Assembly: GCF_963977235.1 (NCBI RefSeq)
Contig: NZ_CAXBOD010000023.1
Coordinates: forward strand, 1 to 64,000
Length of the DNA: 64,000 nucleotides
Source of the DNA: Albimonas sp963977235
Lineage (GTDB): Bacteria > Pseudomonadota > Alphaproteobacteria > Rhodobacterales > Rhodobacteraceae
Reading direction: 5' to 3'
A program made the translations under genes and the position numbers. Under the pieces are notes generated by a model. The model made no database searches, was not told the origin of the DNA, and saw nothing but the letters and a program-made list of their open reading frames with translations. Below, piece by piece: positions 15,781 through 23,320 of this stretch (positions are counted from its first letter, which is position 1; each line of letters opens with the position of its first letter).

Positions 15781-17388
15781 ATGAGCAGCCTGTTCGACGC
15801 CCCCGACCCGCCCTCCGGCCCCGGCGAGCCCTCGCCCGAGGGTCCCGGCAACCTGCCCGAGCTCTCGGTTTCCGAGCTGTCGGGCGCCGTGAAGCGCGTG
15901 GTCGAGGGGGAGTTCGGGCGCGTGCGCGTGCGCGGAGAGGTCGGGCGCGTGTCGCGGCCCCGCTCGGGGCACATGTACCTGGATCTGAAGGACGACCGGG
16001 CGGTGCTCGCCTCGGTGATCTGGAAGGGTCAGGTCAGCCGGCTTGCGGTGCAGCCGACCGAAGGCGACGAGGTGGTCGCCACCGGCCGCCTGACCACCTT
16101 CCCCGGCCAGTCGCGCTATCAGCTGGTGATCGAGGAGATGAGCCTCGCGGGCATGGGCGCGCTGCTCGCCAAGCTCGAGCGGCTGAAGGCCGAGCTCGCC
16201 GCCGAGGGGCTGTTCGCGGCCGAGCGCAAGAAGCCCCTGCCCTATCTGCCCGAGGTGATCGGGGTGATCACCAGCCCCTCTGGCGCGGTGATCCGCGACA
16301 TCCTGCACCGGCTGGCCGACCGGTTTCCGCGCAAGGTGCTGATCTGGCCGGTGGCGGTGCAGGGCCAGACCAGCGCGGGCGAGGTCGCCCACGCCATCCG
16401 CGGCTTCAACGCGCTGACCCCGGGCGGGCGCGTGCCCCGGCCCGACGTGCTGATCGTGGCGCGCGGGGGCGGCTCGGTCGAGGACCTGTGGGGGTTCAAC
16501 GAGGAAATCGTGGTGCGCGCGGCGGCCGCCTCGGAGATCCCGCTGATCTCGGCGGTGGGGCACGAGACCGACACCACGCTGATCGACTTCGCCGCCGATC
16601 GCCGGGCGCCGACCCCCACCGCGGCGGCCGAGCTGGCGGTGCCGGTGCGCGCCGAGCTGCTGGCGTCGCTGGCCGGACTGGAGGAGCGCCGGGTCCGCGC
16701 CGCCGCCCGCGGCCTTGCCGACCGGCGCGAGCGGCTGCGGGCGCTCGCCCGGGTGCTGCCGCGCCCCGAAGCGTTGCTGGCCGAGCGCGCCCAGCGTCTG
16801 GATCTGGCCGCCGAGCGGCTGCCCCGCGCGCTGGTCGCCAGCGTCCAGGCGCGCCGGGCGGGGCTGGCGACCGGATCGGGCGGGCGGTTCTCGCCGGCGC
16901 TGCTGCGCACGCTGGTGGCGCGCAAGACCGACCGGCTGGCGGGCCTGCGCCTGCGCCCGGCCCCCCTGCGCGCCGAGATCGAGCGGCGGCGGGAGCGTCT
17001 GGCGGCCCTGTCGGGCCGGCTGGACCGCTCGGCGCGGAGCGCCGTGGATCGCGAGCGCGAGCGCCATGGCCGCGCCGGGCGCCTGCTGGAAACGCTGAGC
17101 TACAAGCAGACGCTGGCCCGCGGTTATGCGGTGGTGCGCCTGGACGGCGCGCCGGCCGGCCGCTCGTCCGCGCTGCCCGAAGGCGCGCGAGTCGAGATCG
17201 AGCTCGCCGACGGCCGCCGCGCCGCGGCGCTGGACCCTGACGGGGCCGCCGGCGGCGGCGACGCGGGCCGCCCCGAGGCGCCCTCCCCCGACCCCGGAGC
17301 CGCGCCGCCGCGCAAGTCCGCCCCCAAGACGCCCACCCAGAAGACGCCCGGCAAGACGCCTCCCGGCCAGGGCGACCTGTTCGGCTGA
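15781..17388 (+). CDS. xseA: Exodeoxyribonuclease VII large subunit
   Basis: Catalytic/DNA-binding subunit of exonuclease VII, which degrades single-stranded DNA from both ends in repair and recombination. The 535-residue product has an OB-fold N-domain (about 27-125, GRVRVRGEVGRVSRPRSGHM) and the exonuclease domain with VIGVITSPSGAVIRDI, ARGGGSVEDLWGFNEE and SAVGHETDTTLIDFAADRRA. A long coiled-coil arm follows. It is longer than E. coli XseA because of a Pro/Lys-rich tail of about 70 residues ending GQGDLFG. XseB is not in the window. Confidence 0.96.
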   Translation: MSSLFDAPDPPSGPGEPSPEGPGNLPELSVSELSGAVKRVVEGEFGRVRVRGEVGRVSRPRSGHMYLDLKDDRAVLASVIWKGQVSRLAVQPTEGDEVVATGRLTTFPGQSRYQLVIEEMSLAGMGALLAKLERLKAELAAEGLFAAERKKPLPYLPEVIGVITSPSGAVIRDILHRLADRFPRKVLIWPVAVQGQTSAGEVAHAIRGFNALTPGGRVPRPDVLIVARGGGSVEDLWGFNEEIVVRAAAASEIPLISAVGHETDTTLIDFAADRRAPTPTAAAELAVPVRAELLASLAGLEERRVRAAARGLADRRERLRALARVLPRPEALLAERAQRLDLAAERLPRALVASVQARRAGLATGSGGRFSPALLRTLVARKTDRLAGLRLRPAPLRAEIERRRERLAALSGRLDRSARSAVDRERERHGRAGRLLETLSYKQTLARGYAVVRLDGAPAGRSSALPEGARVEIELADGRRAAALDPDGAAGGGDAGRPEAPSPDPGAAPPRKSAPKTPTQKTPGKTPPGQGDLFG

Positions 17389-17534
17389 GCGCAGCCGGGG
17401 CCGGCGCGGCGCCCGGGTCGGCAAGCGGTGCGATCTCGGCCGGGGCCCGAAGAGCTTTCCGCAGGCGTCCTGCGGGCGGGCCTGGCTGCGGGGCGCCGGG
17501 GGCGGGCGAGGGGCCTGCTCCCGGGGTGGGCGCG

Positions 17535-18341
17535 TCAGATCGGGCGGTCCACGGCCCGGCCCATCGCCTCGGCCAGCAGGCGGTCGGAGGCGGCCTCGAT
17601 CTCGCCCTCGACCCTGGCCATCGCCTCGGCGCGGGTCCGGCCGGCGGGCACCTCGTCGAGGAACTCGACCACGGCCAGACCGGGGCGCCGCGCGATCTCG
17701 GAGCGGCCCCAGAACACGCCGGCATTGGTGGCCGCAAGCGTGATCGGCGTGCCCAGCGTGTCGCAGAGCGCGGCGACGCCGACCTTGTAGGGGGCCTTGG
17801 CGCCGGGGGGCACGCGGGTGCCCTGGGGGTAGATGATCAGCTGGCCCGGGGTCCCGTCGGCCGAGGTCTCGGCCAGCATCCGGCGCACCGCCGCGCCGCC
17901 CGCGCCCCGGTCGACGGCCACGCAGCCCAGCTTGCGCGCATACCAGCCCAGCACCGGCGCCCAGAGCAGCGAGCGCTTCATCACGAAACGGGGCGCGGGC
18001 AGGACCCGGACCAGGATGATGATGTCGAGGAAGCTCTGGTGCTTGCAGGCGATCAGCGCCTCGCCTTTCGGGATCGGGCCGCGGACCTCCCAGCGCAGGC
18101 CGCAGATCAGGCGGGCGGCGGGCAGCACGATCCGGCAATAGGTCCGGCAGGACCAGATCGCGGCGCGGCGCGGGGCGATCAGCACGGCGGGGGCGCAGAG
18201 CAGGCCCATGACCGCCATCAGCGCATACATGAAGACCACCAGCGCCAGGCCGCGCAGCCAGGGCGCGCCGCCGCCGCGGGGCGGCCTCGTCGGCTCTTGA
18301 CGGGTCACCTGCGGCCTCCCCTCGTTGCGGGCCTCGGTCAT
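17535..18341 (-). CDS. plsC: 1-acyl-sn-glycerol-3-phosphate acyltransferase
   Basis: Inner-membrane enzyme making phosphatidic acid from lysophosphatidic acid. The 268-residue product has an N-terminal membrane helix (about 30-52), the catalytic HX4D motif as HQSFLD (near residue 100) and the acyltransferase block IYPQGTR. Its ATG overlaps the ftsX stop (ATGA at 18338-18341), placing it as last gene of an ftsE-ftsX-plsC operon. A lipid enzyme next to a division ABC system may only reflect shared expression. Confidence 0.95.
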   Translation of the reverse strand: MTEARNEGRPQVTRQEPTRPPRGGGAPWLRGLALVVFMYALMAVMGLLCAPAVLIAPRRAAIWSCRTYCRIVLPAARLICGLRWEVRGPIPKGEALIACKHQSFLDIIILVRVLPAPRFVMKRSLLWAPVLGWYARKLGCVAVDRGAGGAAVRRMLAETSADGTPGQLIIYPQGTRVPPGAKAPYKVGVAALCDTLGTPITLAATNAGVFWGRSEIARRPGLAVVEFLDEVPAGRTRAEAMARVEGEIEAASDRLLAEAMGRAVDRPI

Positions 18342-19450
18342 CGGTCGGCCTCGGCGTCGCCGCGCAGGGCGGCGCGCAGGGCCAGCCGCGCGCCCGCCCA
18401 GGCGGCGAGCGCGAAGATCGGCGCCGGCGCGGCCAGCGCCAGCCAGTCCCAGCCCGCAGGCGCGATCGGAACCCGCGCCGCGGAGCCCCAGACGAGCGGC
18501 GGCGCGGCCAGCGCCGCGGCCGCGAGCCCCGCGCCCACGCCCGAGGCCCAGAAGGCGCGCCAGGCGGCGCGCCCGGCCCAGGCCCGGCGCAACTGCGCCC
18601 GACCCGCCCCCATGCGGCGCAGGAGCCGCTGGGCCGGGCGCCCGCGCGCGGTCCAGCCCGCGGCGATCCGTGCGCAGAGCGCGGCGCCGAGCACCCCCGT
18701 CAGCGCCGCCGCCCCCCAGCCGATCCGGCGGGCGTCGTCGGCGGCAGAGCGCAGCGGCCCGCGCCAGCCGGAGTGATCGTCAAAGACCGCGCCCGGCGCC
18801 TCCTCGGCCAGGCGCAGGGCCAGCATCTCGGGGTCCGGGCCGCCGTCGACGAGGCGCATGTCGGCCATCGGCGGCGGCTCGGCCGGCGCGGCCTGGCCCG
18901 GCCCCAGCCAGGGGGCGAGCAGGGCCCGACGCTCGGGCGCCTCGAGCACGCGCAGGTCCGCGACCCCGGGGGTCGTCTCGAGCACCTCGAGCGCGGTCTG
19001 GAAATCGCGGGCCGCCGCCTCGGGCGGGCCGAGGGCGACGAGGGTGGCGGCGTCGCCGAACTCGGCCGTCCAGGCGCGGGCCAGGCGCTCGCCCGCCACG
19101 CCGGCGGCAAGCGCCAGCGCCGCGACCAGCGCGCAGAGCAGGCCGGCCGTGCCCAGCCCGCCGGAGCGGGGGGCCAGCGGCGGGGTGCGCCGCTCGACCC
19201 AGGCGCGGCGCAGACCGCGGGCGAACGCGGCGCCGCCGCGCGACAGCCGGCCGGGGCCTCCGGGCGCGGCGGGGGCCTCGGCCTCCTCCGGGGCGGGCGA
19301 GGCCGCGTCGGGCACGCTGTCCTCCGGCGCGGCCTTGGCCTTGGAGCGGCGGGCGCGGCGGGCTTTGGGGGGCGTCTCCTCGGCCGTCTCGTCGGCGCCG
19401 CGACGGCGGCGGCGCTTGGCGGGGGGCGCGTCCTGGGCGGGGGCGGTCAT
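18338..19450 (-). CDS. ftsX: Cell-division ABC transporter permease FtsX
   Basis: Membrane partner of FtsE, which activates septal peptidoglycan hydrolases rather than transporting. The 370-residue product has an 85-residue Arg/Lys/Ala-rich cytoplasmic N-terminus. A first helix lies at about 98-118, then a periplasmic domain (about 119-235) and three further helices, the FtsX topology. Sequence conservation is low, so identity rests partly on topology and on the upstream ftsE. ATG 19450 was chosen; the frame stays open upstream through a 24-bp tandem repeat. ATGA overlaps lie at both ends. Confidence 0.85.
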   Translation of the reverse strand: MTAPAQDAPPAKRRRRRGADETAEETPPKARRARRSKAKAAPEDSVPDAASPAPEEAEAPAAPGGPGRLSRGGAAFARGLRRAWVERRTPPLAPRSGGLGTAGLLCALVAALALAAGVAGERLARAWTAEFGDAATLVALGPPEAAARDFQTALEVLETTPGVADLRVLEAPERRALLAPWLGPGQAAPAEPPPMADMRLVDGGPDPEMLALRLAEEAPGAVFDDHSGWRGPLRSAADDARRIGWGAAALTGVLGAALCARIAAGWTARGRPAQRLLRRMGAGRAQLRRAWAGRAAWRAFWASGVGAGLAAAALAAPPLVWGSAARVPIAPAGWDWLALAAPAPIFALAAWAGARLALRAALRGDAEADR

Positions 19451-19551
19451 CGCGCGGCCTCGCGGGGAGAAGATCGCGCGGCCTCGCGGGGAGAGGATCG
19501 CGCGGCCGCGCGGGGAGAGGCCGGGGCCGTCGCGGAGGATGGGCGCGTCAT
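19447..19551 (-). other. 34-codon bridge frame between ftsE and ftsX
   Basis: An ATG overlapping the ftsE stop (ATGA at 19548-19551) opens a 34-residue frame that ends at TGA 19449-19447, overlapping the ftsX ATG (ATGA). It encodes a basic repeat, SSPREAAR-type, from the 24-bp tandem repeats. It is either a coupling relay or a chance open frame; no ribosome site of its own is obvious. Confidence 0.35.
19449..19520. repeat. Three tandem 24-bp repeats in the ftsE-ftsX junction
   Basis: Three consecutive 24-bp units (19449-19472, 19473-19496, 19497-19520), each beginning ATCGCGCGGCC on the plus strand and differing at two positions. Being a multiple of three, copy-number change would keep both the bridge frame and a possible longer ftsX frame open. 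Confidence 0.9.
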
Positions 19552-20228
19552 GCGGCCACCCCGGGGGACAGCCGCCCCTCCTCCAGCCGCCACAGGCGGG
19601 CCTCGACGTGATGACGGGCGAGACGCACCAGCTCGGTGTCGCGGGTGGCGAGCGCCACGGCGGCGCCGTGCTCGGCAAGGGCGGCCAGCATCTCCAGCGC
19701 CCGGGCGACGCCGGCGCGGTCCTGGGCCTGCGAGGGTTCGTCGGCCAGGATCAGCTCGGGCCCCGCGATCACGGCGCGGGCGAGGGCGGCGCGGCGGCGC
19801 TCCCCCTCCGAGAGGGCGGCGGGCGGGTCGCCGGCGCGGTCGGCCAGGCCCAGCCAGTCCAGCAGCTCGCGCGCCTGGGTGCTGCGGTCGGCAGGATCGC
19901 GGCCGGCAAGGCGCAGCGGCAGGGCCACATTCTCCTCGAGGGTCAGATGGTCGAGGAAGCCCGGGCGCTGCTCGGCCACGCCGATGCGCCGGCGCAGGGC
20001 GGCGGCCTCGGGCGCGTCGGGGGCGGGGGCGGGGGCGCCGAACAGGCGCAGCTCGCCCCCCTGCGGGGCCAGCGACAGGGCGGCGAGCGCCAGCAGCGTC
20101 GACTTGCCGGCGCCGGTGGCGCCGGTGATCACGTGCAGCTCTCCGGGCGCAAGCGTCCAGTCGGCGCCGTCCAGCACCGCCCGGCCGCCGCGCGCCATGC
20201 GAATTCCGCCGATCTCCAGCGCCGCCAT
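19548..20228 (-). CDS. ftsE: Cell-division ABC transporter ATPase FtsE
   Basis: Cytoplasmic ATPase of the FtsEX complex at the division ring. The 226-residue product has Walker A GATGAGKS near residue 37, the signature LSEGERRRAALAR and Walker B LILADEPSQ. FtsE usually continues DEPTGNLD here, so this one departs from the family in the D-loop (SQAQDRAGV). ATG 20228 was chosen at the conserved MAALEIGGIRM start; the open extension to 20348 is Arg-rich and unsupported. First gene of the operon, divergent from the zinc-ribbon gene at 20516. Confidence 0.87.
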   Translation of the reverse strand: MAALEIGGIRMARGGRAVLDGADWTLAPGELHVITGATGAGKSTLLALAALSLAPQGGELRLFGAPAPAPDAPEAAALRRRIGVAEQRPGFLDHLTLEENVALPLRLAGRDPADRSTQARELLDWLGLADRAGDPPAALSEGERRRAALARAVIAGPELILADEPSQAQDRAGVARALEMLAALAEHGAAVALATRDTELVRLARHHVEARLWRLEEGRLSPGVAA

Positions 20229-20515
20229 CCGTCTCCGCGTCCCCGGTCCGCGCCTGCGATCCCGCTCCGCCGGAGGGGCGCGCCGGAGGAGCGCGCCGAC
20301 CCTCCGGGCAGGCCGCGCGACATTCGCAAATGCGCCGCCCGGGCGCAATGCGGCCGCCGGCCCGCGGGGCCTGCGGCGCGGGCGCCCGCAAGTCGCCGTC
20401 GCGGCGCCTTCGCGCGCGGCGCTTGGCCGACGTCGGCGCCCGCGCTAAGACTTGGCCGCAAGACCCTTCCGCGGCCCTCGCCGGGCCGCCCGTTTCGTCC
20501 CGGAGCGACCCAGCC

Positions 20516-21157
20516 ATGCGCCTGACCTGCCCCAACTGCTCCGCCGTCTACGAGGCGCCCGATTCCGCGCTGGGCGTGGGCGGCCGCCGGGTGCAGTGCA
20601 GCGCCTGCCAGCACCAGTGGTTCCAGCCCGGCCCCGAGCTGGAGGAGATGGAGAGCGGCGCCTCGACCCTGCCGGGGATGTCGGCGGCCGCGCGCGACCT
20701 CTCGGACCTCTCGGCCCCCGCAGAGCCTGCCCAGGCCCCCGCCGCGGTCTACGCGCCCGAGCCCGAGCCCGCGCCCGCCCCCTCGCGCCTGCGCACTGGC
20801 GAGCCGCCTCGCCCGGCCCGGCCCGGCGCCCCGCGCCCCGGCGAGACCCGCGCCCCCGGCGCGCGCCGCCCCGCAACCATCGACGCCGAGCGTCTGTCGG
20901 CCGAACTGCGCGCGGCCGAGGCGGAGGACGAGCGCGGCTCGGGCGCCGGCATGGGCTATGCGGCGGGCTTCGTGCTGGCGCTGATCATCTGCGGCGCGCT
21001 GACCTTCGCCTATGTCGAGAAGGCGCAGGTGGCCGCCATGGCGCCCGAGGCCGCGCCCTATCTCGACGCCTGGTCCGACACCGTCGACACCGCCCGCCTG
21101 CGGATCGAGGCGGTCGCCGAGCTCGCCATCCGCAAGATCGGCGAGCTGACCGGCTGA
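20516..21157 (+). CDS. Zinc-ribbon membrane protein (MJ0042 type)
   Basis: 213-residue protein starting with a CxxC...CxxC zinc ribbon of the MJ0042 family (CPNC at 5-8, CSAC at 29-32). A Pro/Ala-rich linker follows, then a single membrane helix (about 145-165, YAAGFVLALIICGALTFAYV) and a short C-terminal part. It probably has a cytoplasmic ribbon and one membrane anchor. Function unknown; the divergent ftsEX operon 287 bp away is the only clue. The ATG at 20516 directly opens the ribbon. Confidence 0.85.
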   Translation: MRLTCPNCSAVYEAPDSALGVGGRRVQCSACQHQWFQPGPELEEMESGASTLPGMSAAARDLSDLSAPAEPAQAPAAVYAPEPEPAPAPSRLRTGEPPRPARPGAPRPGETRAPGARRPATIDAERLSAELRAAEAEDERGSGAGMGYAAGFVLALIICGALTFAYVEKAQVAAMAPEAAPYLDAWSDTVDTARLRIEAVAELAIRKIGELTG

Positions 21158-21219
21158 CCCTGCGCGACGCGCAGGGCTCCGGTCTCGCGCGCCGCATTCG
21201 GCGCGCGGAGCCGGAGTCC
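21158..21219 (+). terminator. Double hairpin after the zinc-ribbon gene
   Basis: An 8-bp stem (CCCTGCGC, loop GAC) at 21158-21176 abuts and shares three bases with a long hairpin at 21174-21219 (9 bp, 3x3 internal loop, 9 bp, CATT loop). No T-run follows. The two cannot form together, so a switch-like arrangement is possible, but plain termination before dinB is simpler. Confidence 0.55.
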
Positions 21220-21283
21220 GGCCCGGCCCGGCCCCTCCCGAATCCGCGCGCGCCCGATTTCGCGCCGCGCTAGACTGCGCCCC

Positions 21284-22576
21284 ATGTCCGCGATCCCTCC
21301 GTCAGCTCTCCTGCCCGCGCTCTGCCGCGACTGCGGCGCGACCTACCCGGTCGCCGCCGGCGCCCGCGCGCGCTGTCCGGCCTGCCGCAGCCCCCGCGCG
21401 CTGGCCCATGCCGAACTGCACGACCTCGCGATCGCCCATCTCGACTGCGACGCCTTCTACGCCAGCGTCGAGAAGCGCGACGACCCGGCGCTGCGCGACC
21501 GGCCGCTGATCATCGGCGGGGGGCGGCGGGGCGTGGTCTCGACCGCCTGCTACATCGCCCGCACGCGCGGGGTCCGCTCGGCCATGCCGATGTTCAAGGC
21601 GCTGAAGCTCTGCCCCGAGGCGGTGGTGCTGAAGCCCCGGATGGACCACTACGTCGCCGTCAGCCGCCAGATCCGCGCCCTGATGGACGAGCTGACCCCG
21701 ATGATCGAGCCGCTGTCGCTGGACGAGGCGTTCCTCGACCTCTCCGGCACCCAGCGCCTGCACGGCATGTCGCCGGCCGCCGCCATGGCCCGTCTGATCC
21801 GCCGGATCGAGGCGGAGGTGGGCGTCTCGGCCTCGGTCGGGCTGAGCCACAACAAGTTCCTGGCCAAGATCGCCTCGGATCTCGACAAGCCGCGGGGGTT
21901 CTCGGTGATCGGGCGGGCCGAGACCGAGGCCTTCCTGATCGACAAGCCGATCCGCATCGTCTGGGGGATCGGCGGCGCCTCGGCCGAGAAGCTGGAGGCC
22001 GACGGGCTGCGCACCCTGCGCGACGTGCTGCGCGCCGACCCCGAGCGGATCGTGGCGCGCCACGGCTCGATGGGCGCGCGGCTGTTGAAACTGGCGCGCG
22101 GCGAGGATGCGCGGCGGGTGGCGCCGGACGCCGCGATCAAGTCGATCTCCAACGAGACCACGTTCGACGTGGACGTCTCGGACCCCGAGCTGCTGGACGG
22201 GCACCTGTGGCGGATGGCCGAGAAGGCCGCCGGCCGCGCCAAGGCGAGGGGGTTCGCCGGGCGCACGGTGACGCTGAAGCTCAAGCGCGCCGACTTCCGC
22301 CTGCTGACCCGCCGCGCCACCCCGCCCGAGCCGGTGCAGCTCGCCGACCGGCTCTACCGCATCGCCCGGCCCATGTTGCAGCGCGAGATGAACGCGGGGC
22401 CGTTTCGTCTGCTGGGGGTCGGAATCTCGGATCTCGTGCCCGAATCGGAGGCAGAGCGGTCGGGCGACCTGCTGGATCCGGATGCAGGTCGCCGGAGCGC
22501 GGCGGAAAAAGCGGCGGATTCGATCCGCGAACGCTTCGGGATCGATGCGATTCTGAAGGGTCGGTCGCTTAGGTAA
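21284..22576 (+). CDS. dinB: DNA polymerase IV with N-terminal zinc ribbon
   Basis: Y-family translesion polymerase. The 430-residue product has the catalytic start AHLDCDAFYASVEKRDDPAL (from about residue 49), STACYIAR, the metal-binding LSLDEAFLDLSGT and a little-finger domain. Ahead of the polymerase sits a 45-residue zinc ribbon with CRDC and CPAC pairs, absent in E. coli DinB but seen in Rhodobacterales relatives as I recall them. No C-terminal clamp motif QxxLF is obvious. No GTTC- or GAAC-type LexA box was found upstream. Confidence 0.94.
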   Translation: MSAIPPSALLPALCRDCGATYPVAAGARARCPACRSPRALAHAELHDLAIAHLDCDAFYASVEKRDDPALRDRPLIIGGGRRGVVSTACYIARTRGVRSAMPMFKALKLCPEAVVLKPRMDHYVAVSRQIRALMDELTPMIEPLSLDEAFLDLSGTQRLHGMSPAAAMARLIRRIEAEVGVSASVGLSHNKFLAKIASDLDKPRGFSVIGRAETEAFLIDKPIRIVWGIGGASAEKLEADGLRTLRDVLRADPERIVARHGSMGARLLKLARGEDARRVAPDAAIKSISNETTFDVDVSDPELLDGHLWRMAEKAAGRAKARGFAGRTVTLKLKRADFRLLTRRATPPEPVQLADRLYRIARPMLQREMNAGPFRLLGVGISDLVPESEAERSGDLLDPDAGRRSAAEKAADSIRERFGIDAILKGRSLR

Positions 22577-22670
22577 CGCAGCGTCACTCTCCCAGCAGCT
22601 TAGCAGATGCGGCGCCCAGCGCCCGAAAGGCGCCTCGCCCGCCGCCAGATTAATGTTTTGTACAAGCAAT

Positions 22671-22678
22671 TTAACCAT
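22671..22678 (+). promoter_or_regulatory. CtrA half-site upstream of the small RNA candidate
   Basis: TTAACCAT matches the CtrA half-site consensus exactly. No second TTAA lies at the 7-bp spacing; the nearest TTAA is 17 bp upstream (22650-22653). It is in an AT-rich island between dinB and the RNA candidate. Confidence 0.3.
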
Positions 22679-22725
22679 GGAATCAGGGTTTTGAGGGGCG
22701 CGGCGCCGCTTGCCCAAAGGTCATC

Positions 22726-22752
22726 GTTGAAATTGCTGCAGCGCACATATAG
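22726..22752 (+). promoter_or_regulatory. Heat-shock-like promoter of the small RNA candidate
   Basis: GTTGAAA (22726-22732), 11 bp, then CACATAT (22744-22750) closely follows the RpoH pattern CTTGAAA-N11-16-CCCATNT. Read as a housekeeping promoter, the same bases give TTGAAA with TATAGC at a short 15-bp spacing. Transcription would begin near 22757. Confidence 0.45.
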
Positions 22753-22756
22753 CTTC

Positions 22757-22838
22757 AGATCCGTGGCGTCTGACGTCACCGCCCTTCTGGGCGTTTCCTC
22801 CCTAGACTTGGGCCGCGTTCTGCGCGGCCCTTTTTTTT
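22757..22838 (+). ncRNA. Candidate small RNA with three hairpins
   Basis: An approximately 80-nt unit between an RpoH-like promoter and a strong terminator. Hairpin 1: GTGGCG/CGTCAC with one wobble, loop TCTGA (22763-22779). Hairpin 2: CGCCC/GGGCG, loop TTCT (22780-22793). A 16-nt single-stranded pyrimidine-rich stretch containing CCTCCC (22794-22809) could pair with Shine-Dalgarno sequences. Hairpin 3 is the terminator. The CCTCCC stretch and heat-shock-like promoter recall the CcsR/alpha-r14 RNAs of Rhodobacter sphaeroides, but homology is not established. An alternative is a long dinB 3' region. Confidence 0.55.
22810..22838 (+). terminator. Strong intrinsic terminator
   Basis: An 8-bp perfect stem GGGCCGCG/CGCGGCCC with a 5-nt loop is followed at once by eight T residues, the best terminator in the window. 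It ends the small RNA candidate and could also stop read-through from dinB. Confidence 0.93.
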
Positions 22839-23277
22839 CGCCAGATCAGATCCTTACGCTTACGTCAGGGGTCGATGGCGGCGCCAAACCCCCTCGGGAC
22901 CTCGCGAATCAGTCGTCACGACGCCGCCTGACGCCGGACCGCGCAAGCCGGGACAGGGGACGCGACGGCCGAGCAGTTGGCGCGGCGGAGCCCTCCGCGT
23001 CGGGACAGGCGGCGGAGCAGGGGTTGCCCCCGGGGGCATCCGCCAGCGAGCCGATGACATCGACCGTCCCGGTGTGGCTGAACCCGTCGCAGTCGACGTC
23101 GGCGGCGAAGGCCGGAACATCCACGGCGAGGATCGATTTTCTTCGAGGCGAAACCCTCGTCCTGTCGACATTAAGGAGAGGGATTCCCTTTACGGCGCCC
23201 GTTCAGCGACAAGCCAGAGCCTGCACTTGCGAGATATTGCCAAGCCTTGGCGTCGGCGCTTCGCAGACATCCTGCAA
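22839..23277. other. Gene-free stretch with a calcium-loop-like remnant
   Basis: 439 bp between the terminator and the amidohydrolase flank. On the minus strand, at about 22909-23124, a short frame includes DVDCDGFSHTG and two later cysteines, slightly like a dockerin/EF-hand loop, but with no ribosome site or proper start. AAGGAG at 23173 on the plus strand has no start codon at range. No supported gene. Confidence 0.4.
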
Positions 23278-23297
23278 GGGGGCCGCGAGGCGCCCCC
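23278..23297 (-). terminator. Hairpin after the amidohydrolase gene
   Basis: GGGGGC pairs with GCCCCC around an 8-nt loop, 24 nt beyond the stop of the leftward gene. No T-run; weak. Confidence 0.35.
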
Positions 23298-23320
23298 CTA
23301 CACGGCGCAGCTCTGGCGCC

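Noticed and set aside
18338..19678. Longer ftsX start reaching to 19678
   Set aside because: It would run through ftsE in another frame. The ATG at 19450 fits the coupled junction, although a start within the 24-bp repeats cannot be fully excluded.
21158..21283. LexA operator upstream of dinB
   Set aside because: No GTTC-N7-GTTC or GAAC-type repeat was found; only hairpins were seen.
22909..23124. Short minus-strand frame with DVDCDGFSHTG resembling a dockerin/EF-hand loop
   Set aside because: Calcium ligands are not at the right spacing, the start would be GTG without a ribosome site, and the rest is Arg-rich filler. At most a remnant.
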